Positions 58,696 through 64,000 of a stretch of DNA of 64,000 nucleotides are shown here, one piece after another (position 1 is the first letter of the stretch; each line of letters begins with the position of its first letter). Source of the DNA: Betaproteobacteria bacterium (lineage in GTDB: Bacteria; Pseudomonadota; Gammaproteobacteria; Burkholderiales; Burkholderiaceae_C); assembly GCA_016716535.1 (NCBI GenBank), contig JADJWD010000002.1:310001-374000 (forward strand), written 5' to 3'. The translations under genes were made by a program, and so were the position numbers. Below the pieces are notes generated by a model that was given only the letters and a program-made list of their open reading frames with translations, made no database searches and was not told where the DNA came from.

Positions 58696-59475
58696 TCAGA
58701 GATCCAGCGACAACGACAACAGCTGCTTGCGCCGGCGCGCGCGCTGTGTCCACTCGGCGAGCTGGGCGCCGGCCTGCGGGCTCATGTGCGTCCAGGCGCA
58801 GCCGATGCGCCAGTCGGCGGCTTCGTCGTCGTGCGGCTGCACGTTCTGCACCTGGAAGTCGGCGTAGAAGAACTCGCCCGGGTCGAGCTCGATTTCGACG
58901 GCGTGCACCTGCGTGCCCGGCTCGAGCCCGGTGCCTGCGGGGGCCAGCAGTGCCAGGCCGCCGCGGCTGATGTCGTGCACGCGCAGCTCGAGCGGATCAC
59001 CACCGCCCGGGCCCAGGAAGCGCGCCATCGGCTCGAGTCCCTGGGCGTGGCGGGCGCGCACGTCGGTGCGACGCGGCAGCGCGAACAGGGCGCTGGGCAT
59101 GTGCGAACCGACGACCCAGGTGTCGTCCTGCTGCGTGATCGTCCGCCCGCGCACGTCGAACTGCACCTTGTGGTTGCCGTCGTAGGCGGCGGCCCACAGC
59201 CGGCCTGAATCCGTGACGATGCCGAGCACCTGCGGCGCGCGCGCGGCGTGGAACGTCAGGCGGTCGCCGGCCGCGTCCACCGACCACAGCGTCGCGGTGA
59301 AGAACTCGCCCTTCTCGGGCAGGCCGATGACGATCGGCGTCTCCTGGCGCTGCAGCTGCGTCAGCGCCTGCCGCATGCGGTCGGGCGACGAGACGCGGTA
59401 GCGCTCGATCGCCGCCAGCACGACGGGGTCGCCCCCCTCGTCGTGGGCAAACGGCTTGGTGTCGAGAAATTGCAT
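58696..59475 (-). CDS. YcgR-like PilZ-domain flagellar brake protein
   Basis: A 259-residue protein with an N-terminal YcgR domain (about 25-130; RQALTQLQRQETPIVIGLP, TATLWSVDAAGDRLTF) and a C-terminal PilZ domain. The c-di-GMP motifs are RRTDVRARH (R-x3-R) and HDISRGGLAL (D-x-S-x-x-G). YcgR slows flagellar rotation when c-di-GMP is high. No flagellar genes occur in the window. ATG 59475 (MQFLDTKPF) gives the normal family length; the reading upstream is Arg/Pro-rich. It is divergent from the sugar dehydrogenase gene. Confidence 0.88.
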   Translation of the reverse strand: MQFLDTKPFAHDEGGDPVVLAAIERYRVSSPDRMRQALTQLQRQETPIVIGLPEKGEFFTATLWSVDAAGDRLTFHAARAPQVLGIVTDSGRLWAAAYDGNHKVQFDVRGRTITQQDDTWVVGSHMPSALFALPRRTDVRARHAQGLEPMARFLGPGGGDPLELRVHDISRGGLALLAPAGTGLEPGTQVHAVEIELDPGEFFYADFQVQNVQPHDDEAADWRIGCAWTHMSPQAGAQLAEWTQRARRRKQLLSLSLDL

Positions 59476-59618
59476 GGGGGCAAGGCAGTGGACAGGCGGC
59501 GACGTATAGCGGTTATCGGCGCCACGCTGACTGGTCTGAAGTGGGGACGGCGCGCGCGTCCCGAACCGCGGGCGCGCCGGGGCTGGCAACATCGCGGACC
59601 ATTTCACGTCAACCTGTC

Positions 59619-60746
59619 ATGAAGCTTCTTGTCCATGCGCTCATCAGCGCCATTGCGAGCGCCCTCGTCGTCCTCGCTGCCCCCGCCACGGCCGCCGAGC
59701 CGCTGAAGCCGGTGACGGTGGCACGCGGCCTCGTCAACCCGTGGGCGCTGGCGTTCCTGCCCGACGGCCGCATGCTCGTCACCGAGAAGCCGGGGCGGCT
59801 GCGCATCGTCGATGCGCAAGGGCGCGTCGGGCCGGCGCTGGCCGGCATGCTGCCGGTGGCCCACGTCGGGCAGTGCGGCCTGCTCGACGTGGCGCTGGAC
59901 CCGAAGTTCGCCGACAACCGCGTCGTCTACTGGACCTTCGCCGAGCCGGGCGAGCGCGGCACCAACGGCACCGCGGTGGCGCGCGGCAGGCTCGAAGGCG
60001 CGGCGGGCCAGGAGCGGCTGGCCGACGTGCGCGTGATCTTCCGCCAGAGCCCGAAGATCGACAGCCGGCTGCATTGCGGCTCGCGCATCGCGTTCGATCG
60101 CAGCGGCCACCTGTGGGTGGGCTTGGGTGACCGCTCGTCGCACAAGGACGCCGCGCAGGACCTCGGCAACCACATCGGCAAGGTCGTGCGCATTACCGGC
60201 GACGGTGGCGTGCCCGACGGCAACCCGTTCTCGACGCGGCACACCGCGCAGCCGCAGATCTGGAGCCTCGGCCACCGCAACATCCAGGGCATGGCGGTGC
60301 ACCCCGAGACCGGCGAGCTGTGGGCCAGCGAACACGGGCCGCAAGGCGGCGACGAGATCAACGTCGTCGAGCGTGGGCGCAACTACGGCTGGCCGCTCGT
60401 CACCTACGGCCGCAACTACGGCAGCGGCACCGTCATCGGCGAAGAGGGGCCGAAGCCCGGCTTCGAGATGCCGCTGAAGCACTGGGTGCCGGTGTCGGTG
60501 GCGCCCAGCGGCCTGGCTTTCGTCACGAGCGACCGCTACCCGGGCTGGAAGGGCAGCCTGCTCGTCGGCACGCTGCGCGCGCAGACGCTCGTGCGCCTGA
60601 CGCTCGACGGCCGGCGCGTCACTGGCGAGCAGCGGCTCTTGACCGAACTCGGCCAGCGCATCCGCGACGTGCGCCAGGGGCCCGACGGCTGGATCTACAT
60701 CGTCACCGACGGCGCCGAGGGGCAGATCATCCGGCTCGAGCGGTGA
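59619..60746 (+). CDS. PQQ-dependent aldose sugar dehydrogenase-like protein (YliI family)
   Basis: A 375-residue periplasmic six-bladed beta-propeller. Signal peptide LISAIASALVVLAAPATAA, then LVNPWALAFLPDGRMLVTEKPGRL (the WAL/FLPDG/TE motif of the family), VGQCGLLDVALDPKF, GSRIAFDRSGHLWVGLGDR, IWSLGHRNIQGMAVHPETGELWASEHGPQGGDEINV and NYGWP. These supply PQQ and Ca2+ contacts in soluble aldose dehydrogenases. It oxidises sugars to lactones if PQQ is available; no pqq genes are in the window. The N-terminal cleavage is expected after about residue 26. Confidence 0.92.
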   Translation: MKLLVHALISAIASALVVLAAPATAAEPLKPVTVARGLVNPWALAFLPDGRMLVTEKPGRLRIVDAQGRVGPALAGMLPVAHVGQCGLLDVALDPKFADNRVVYWTFAEPGERGTNGTAVARGRLEGAAGQERLADVRVIFRQSPKIDSRLHCGSRIAFDRSGHLWVGLGDRSSHKDAAQDLGNHIGKVVRITGDGGVPDGNPFSTRHTAQPQIWSLGHRNIQGMAVHPETGELWASEHGPQGGDEINVVERGRNYGWPLVTYGRNYGSGTVIGEEGPKPGFEMPLKHWVPVSVAPSGLAFVTSDRYPGWKGSLLVGTLRAQTLVRLTLDGRRVTGEQRLLTELGQRIRDVRQGPDGWIYIVTDGAEGQIIRLER

Positions 60747-60784
60747 GCTGACCCCGCCATATCACCACGAAATGGAGAACGCCC

Positions 60785-61513
60785 ATGCCCGCAGCACCCT
60801 TGCGCGACGTGCCGCAACAAGCCATCGAGCTGATCAAGAGCTTCGAAGGGGTCGTCGACGGCGACCCGCGCACCGTCAACCTCGACGCCTACCTCGACCC
60901 GGTGGGCATCTGGACGATCGGCTGGGGGCACGCGGTGCGCTTTCGCGGCCGCTTCCTTCGCGGCGCCGCCGACCGCGGCCTGGCCCGTGCGCTGTACCCC
61001 GGCGGCATCACACGCGCGCAGGCCGAACTGCTGCTGCGCGCCGACCTCGTCGACTACGCGAGCAACGTGCAGGCGCTGGTCAAGGTGCCCATCGGCGACG
61101 CCGCCTTCGGCGCGCTCGTCAGCTTCGCGTTCAACGTCGGCGTCGCCGCGCTCGCGCAGAGCACGCTCTTGCGCAAGCTCAACGCGCGCGACGAGGCCGG
61201 TGCGGCCGACCAGTTCCTCGTCTGGAACAAGGCGCGCAAGAACGGCGTGCTGGTCGAACTGGCCGGCCTGACGCGCCGGCGCCGCGCCGAACGCGCGATG
61301 TTCCTCGGGCTGGCGTGGCGCGCGGTCGCTGACGCGCCCGTGCGGGGCGCTGCGCCCAGGACACGCGGCGCCGTCGCGGCGCGCACGCGCAGTGGCGCCA
61401 AGCGCCCGGCCGCAACGCGCGCGGCTGCTACGCCACGCGCCCGAACCACCACACCGAAAGCGCCGCCGACACAAGAGCCAGCAGCGCGCCCAGCGCCGCG
61501 AAGAGGGCGCTGA
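60785..61513 (+). CDS. GH24 phage-type lysozyme with basic C-terminal tail
   Basis: A 242-residue lysozyme of the T4/P22 type. Residues 8-175 form the domain: LIKSFEGVVDGD with catalytic Glu in FEG, DAYLDPVGIWTIGWGHAV with the following Asp/Thr, LVSFAFNVG and RRRRAERAMFLG. It cleaves peptidoglycan. No signal peptide or holin gene is seen, and no phage genes flank it, so it may be a domesticated endolysin or involved in self-lysis. Residues about 185-242 are Arg/Ala/Pro-rich; 86 bp of the 3' end overlap the convergent VWA gene, so this tail may be a by-product of the overlap or a cationic membrane-active tail. Confidence 0.88.
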   Translation: MPAAPLRDVPQQAIELIKSFEGVVDGDPRTVNLDAYLDPVGIWTIGWGHAVRFRGRFLRGAADRGLARALYPGGITRAQAELLLRADLVDYASNVQALVKVPIGDAAFGALVSFAFNVGVAALAQSTLLRKLNARDEAGAADQFLVWNKARKNGVLVELAGLTRRRRAERAMFLGLAWRAVADAPVRGAAPRTRGAVAARTRSGAKRPAATRAAATPRARTTTPKAPPTQEPAARPAPRRGR

Positions 61514-62474
61514 TCTCGGTTTCCTTGCGCTCGGTGACCATGCGCGACGACAGGCCCTCGTAGACCTTCTTCAGGTCTTCGGCGGTGCCGGCGTAGAAGT
61601 ACTCGCCCTGGGTGATCGTGGCCACGTGCTTGAGCGTCTCCTCGTCCAGGCGCACGCGCATGCTCCAGCCTTCGAAGCCGATGATCTCGCCCTTCGTCGT
61701 GCCCATGCCCACCGTGTAGACGCGCACGCCGCGTTCGGCGGCCATCTTCGCGGCATCCAGCGGGTCGGGGCCGGTGGTGCGCTGGCCGTCGGTGAGCATG
61801 ATGATTGCCGCCGACGTGTAGCTGCCCGGCTCCACCGGGGTGAACTTCTTCTCCGTGCCGTCCTTGCCGATCGGCTTGGCGCGCTCGCTGCCGGGGAAGT
61901 TGCGCTGGCCGGTGACGTGCTGGATCTCGATGCCGTGGTCGGGGAAGAGCGTCGCCAGCGACAGGATGATGCCGCTGCCGGTGGCGGTGGCGCGCTGCAA
62001 CTGGAAGCGGTCGATCGCGGCGACCACGTCTTCGCGGCTGGTGGTGGGCGCCTGCACGACCGCGGCGGTGCCGGCGAACGAGATGACGCCGACTTTCACC
62101 TCACGCGGCAGCGCCTCCACGAACTGCTTGGCCGCTTCCTGGCTGGCGATCAGCCGGTTGGGCTTGATGTCCTCGGCGCGCATGCTGCCGGACACGTCCA
62201 TCGCCAGGATGATCGTGCGCTCGGCCATCGGCAGCGTGATCACCGCCGCCGGCCGCGCGACGGCGAACAGCAGCGCGGCCAGCGCCAGGAGCATCAGCGC
62301 CGGCGGCACGTGCCGCCGCCAGCCGGGGCCGCGGCCAAGCGCCGCTTTGGCCACGCCCAGGCTCGCCAGCCGCACGGTGTTCTTGCGCCGGCGGCCGAGC
62401 AGCCAGACATACAACAGCACCAGCAGTGGCAGCAGCAACAGCAGCCACAGCATCGAGGGCCAGAGGAAGTTCAT
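61428..62474 (-). CDS. VWA-domain membrane protein (BatA-like)
   Basis: A 348-residue protein with two N-terminal transmembrane helices (LWLLLLLPLLVLLYVWLLG; LMLLALAALLFAVARPA), a von Willebrand A domain with MIDAS motif ILAMDVSGSMRAED and IIMLTDGQRTTG, and a C-terminal helix (FAALGALLALVSAALSVWW). BatA-type proteins act with MoxR ATPases and DUF58 proteins in metal insertion or envelope-stress tasks not fully understood. Its start overlaps the DUF58 stop by 4 bp. The 3' end overlaps the lysozyme gene by 86 bp antisense. Confidence 0.93.
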   Translation of the reverse strand: MNFLWPSMLWLLLLLPLLVLLYVWLLGRRRKNTVRLASLGVAKAALGRGPGWRRHVPPALMLLALAALLFAVARPAAVITLPMAERTIILAMDVSGSMRAEDIKPNRLIASQEAAKQFVEALPREVKVGVISFAGTAAVVQAPTTSREDVVAAIDRFQLQRATATGSGIILSLATLFPDHGIEIQHVTGQRNFPGSERAKPIGKDGTEKKFTPVEPGSYTSAAIIMLTDGQRTTGPDPLDAAKMAAERGVRVYTVGMGTTKGEIIGFEGWSMRVRLDEETLKHVATITQGEYFYAGTAEDLKKVYEGLSSRMVTERKETEISALFAALGALLALVSAALSVWWFGRVA

Positions 62475-63586
62475 GCGGCCTCCTGGGTCCGTCGGGAGGG
62501 TTGCGCGGGTTCGGTGCGCGGCAGCGCCGGCGTCGCCCGCCGATGCGACGCCGGAAAGCGCGGCGAGGCGCGCCGGCGAGAGCGCTGGCGCCGCAAGTCG
62601 ACGAAGCGCAACAGCGCTTCGAGCAGGTCTTCGTCGGTGGCGAGCTCGAGGATGTCGGCGCCGCTTCGGCCGAGCTGCTCGATCAACTCGGCCTCCTGCT
62701 GCTCGGCGATCGCCGCGTAGCGCGCGCGGAAGGCCGGGTCCGAGGCGTCGATGAAAAGCTGCTCGCCGGTCTCGGCGTCTTCGACGGTGACGAGGCCGAC
62801 ATCGGGCAGCGCCATCTCGGCAGGGTCCACCAGGCGCACGGCGACCACCTCGTGCCGGCGCGCCAGGCGGCCGAGCGCCTCGGCCCAGCCGGGCTCGCTG
62901 ATGAAGTCGCTGACGACGAAGACGAGCGAGCGGCGGCGGGCGATGCCGGCGGCGGCGTTGAGCAGGTCCGCCAGCCGCGTGCCGGGGCGTAGCGCCGACT
63001 TCGCCTGGCCTGCCTTGCGCGCCGCCTTCAACGCGCGCGCATCGATCGGTGCCTCGCGCGGGCGCGGCCGGCGCAGCTGCTGCAACAGGCGCAACACGTG
63101 CACGCGCGAAGCGCCCGGCGGCAGCACGCTTTCCACCCGGCGCCCGTACAGCACCGCGCCGATGCGGTTGCCGTGGCGCGTGATGACACGTGCCAGCACG
63201 GAGACAAAGCCGGCGGCGAGGCCGAGCTTCGTGACATCGCGGCTGCCGAAGTCGACGCTGCCCGAAAGATCCAGCAGGAACCACGCCGTCAGGTCGCGAT
63301 CCTCGATGAACTGGCGCACGTACGGCTGCTGGAGACGCGCCGTGACGTTCCAGTCGATGTGGCGCACGTCGTCGTGGTGCTGGTACTCGCGCAGGTCGGC
63401 GAGGTCGACGCCGCTGCCGCGCAGCACGGTGCGGTAGTCACCTTGCAGGATGCCGTCCAGGCGGCGCAGCACCGACCACTCGAGCCGGCGCAGCATCTGC
63501 TCGGAGGTGGGCACGGCCGGCTCGCTGGCGGCCGGCGCGGTGGCCTTGGGCGCGGATCGGGTGGCGGTGGAAGCCATGTTCGCCAT
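62471..63586 (-). CDS. DUF58 domain protein (MoxR-associated)
   Basis: A 371-residue DUF58 protein. DLADLREYQHHDDVRHIDWNVTARLQQPYVRQF is the family hallmark, followed by the VWA-like DLTAWFLLDLSGSVDFG, with a partial MIDAS motif, and LVFVVSDFISEPGW. The tail is Arg/Ser-rich. In such operons it acts downstream of a MoxR AAA+ ATPase; its precise activity is not known. It lies 25 bp after the moxR stop and is coupled to the VWA gene by a 4-bp overlap. The start may be 63586 or the Met at 63577. Confidence 0.93.
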   Translation of the reverse strand: MANMASTATRSAPKATAPAASEPAVPTSEQMLRRLEWSVLRRLDGILQGDYRTVLRGSGVDLADLREYQHHDDVRHIDWNVTARLQQPYVRQFIEDRDLTAWFLLDLSGSVDFGSRDVTKLGLAAGFVSVLARVITRHGNRIGAVLYGRRVESVLPPGASRVHVLRLLQQLRRPRPREAPIDARALKAARKAGQAKSALRPGTRLADLLNAAAGIARRRSLVFVVSDFISEPGWAEALGRLARRHEVVAVRLVDPAEMALPDVGLVTVEDAETGEQLFIDASDPAFRARYAAIAEQQEAELIEQLGRSGADILELATDEDLLEALLRFVDLRRQRSRRRASPRFPASHRRATPALPRTEPAQPSRRTQEAA

Positions 63587-63611
63587 CTTCGCGGCGTCGT
63601 CCTGTGGCGTG

Positions 63612-64000
63612 TCAGCGGTTGTTGCCCGCCTCTGCCGCGGCGTGCTCGAGCGGCCGCTCCGGCGGCGGGATCTTCGCCATCACCTTGGCCACCACGTCGT
63701 CGGCAGTCACGTCCTCGGCCAGCGCCTCGTAGCTGAGCACGAGGCGGTGGCGCATCACGTCGGGCACGAGGTCGCTCACGTCCTCGGGCAGCACGTAGCG
63801 GCGGCCGCGCAGCATCGCCAGCGCCTTGGCGCCTTCGACCATGCCGATCGTCGCGCGCGGGCTCGCGCCGTAGGTCAGGTACTTGCCGATCTCGGCCAGG
63901 CCGTAGACCTCGGGCCGGCGCGTCGCGCCGACGAGCTTGACCGCGTACTGGATCAGCGAGGGGTCGCAAAAGACCTCGCGGCACTCGCGCTGCAGCGAAG
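63612..64000 (-). CDS. MoxR-family AAA+ ATPase, 3' end only
   Basis: The frame is open to the right edge, so the N-terminal Walker motifs lie outside. The last ~129 residues are visible: LIQYAVKLVGATRRPEVYGLAEIGKYLTYGASPRATIGMVEGAKALAMLRGR is the lid with the sensor-2 region (GASPRA), followed by YVLPEDVSDLVPDVMRHRLVLSYEAL. MoxR ATPases are chaperones that act on VWA proteins. It is the first gene of moxR - DUF58 - VWA, a usual order. It ends with a short Pro/Glu/Ala tail. Confidence 0.93.
   Translation of the reverse strand, partial: SLQRECREVFCDPSLIQYAVKLVGATRRPEVYGLAEIGKYLTYGASPRATIGMVEGAKALAMLRGRRYVLPEDVSDLVPDVMRHRLVLSYEALAEDVTADDVVAKVMAKIPPPERPLEHAAAEAGNNR

Noticed and set aside
60785..61513. 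Prophage end marked by the lysozyme gene
   Set aside because: No structural, integrase, holin or att-like sequence around it; flanking genes are ordinary chromosomal functions.

Overview
The window comes from a high-GC member of the Betaproteobacteria, most likely a Burkholderiales genome of the Rubrivivax/Leptothrix/Methylibium/Rhizobacter type. This is inferred from the codon bias, a Bug-type solute receptor, a DUF3717-DUF1289 fusion, LolCDE and GcvTHP of betaproteobacterial style, and short dispersed repeats of a kind often seen in that order. It is chromosomal and gene-dense. I found no rRNA, tRNA, CRISPR array, transposase or prophage block.

Layout. 0-9.4 kb: end of an acyl-CoA carboxylase subunit, a thiamine-diphosphate oxidase/decarboxylase coupled to a PPC-domain protein, a GH15 glucoamylase-like enzyme, a short-chain dehydrogenase, a stand-alone MetE-core methyltransferase, a divergent pirin/LysR pair and a CoA-binding protein. 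9.4-13.7 kb: a membrane-anchored beta-helix protein, a glycosyltransferase, a methyltransferase and a lipoprotein. 13.8-24.9 kb: envelope and metal functions: a Spy/CpxP-like protein with its OmpR-type regulator and sensor kinase, a MATE exporter, a CopZ-like chaperone divergent from a CopA copper ATPase, XdhC and CorA. 24.9-32 kb: a type II toxin-antitoxin pair, then an operon for HMG-CoA-lyase-like enzyme, CaiB CoA-transferase, Bug receptor and aconitase-family hydratase, with a divergent LysR regulator; a broken 2-hydroxyacid dehydrogenase follows. 32-41.8 kb: an M20 amidohydrolase, a second Spy-like/regulator/kinase operon on the opposite strand, serine dehydratase, GlgC and a shortened MgtE-like transporter. 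42-47.3 kb: gcvT-gcvH-gcvP behind a tandem glycine riboswitch. 47.4-56.6 kb: gluQ and an FKBP isomerase, a long inverted-repeat element, a PHP-domain phosphatase, lolC-lolD-lolE, a COG4255-like protein and recJ. 56.6-64 kb: a membrane protein with two nitroreductase domains, a YcgR/PilZ protein, a PQQ-type sugar dehydrogenase, a GH24 lysozyme, and a MoxR-DUF58-VWA operon that runs off the end.

Genes that work together. Glycine sensed by the riboswitch would induce the cleavage system, and serine dehydratase a few kb away can drain the serine formed from glycine. CopZ/CopA and the Met/Gly-rich Spy-like sensor module may share a metal-stress theme. The lyase, CoA-transferase, hydratase and receptor genes look like a complete uptake-and-cleavage route for a branched hydroxy- or tricarboxylic acid.

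Architecture. Several genes have a TAnnnT-like -10 hexamer ending 6-8 bases before the start codon, which suggests leaderless mRNAs. Many same-strand neighbours overlap by 4 bases. Convergent neighbours often abut or overlap by 41-86 bases. Most non-coding interest lies in repeats: a 25-bp tandem hairpin repeat carrying a stop codon, an 11-bp helical-period repeat, a ~450-bp inverted element with a 59-bp tandem tail, and dispersed 26-bp repeats inside operons. All functional names come from reading the translated sequences; no database search was run.
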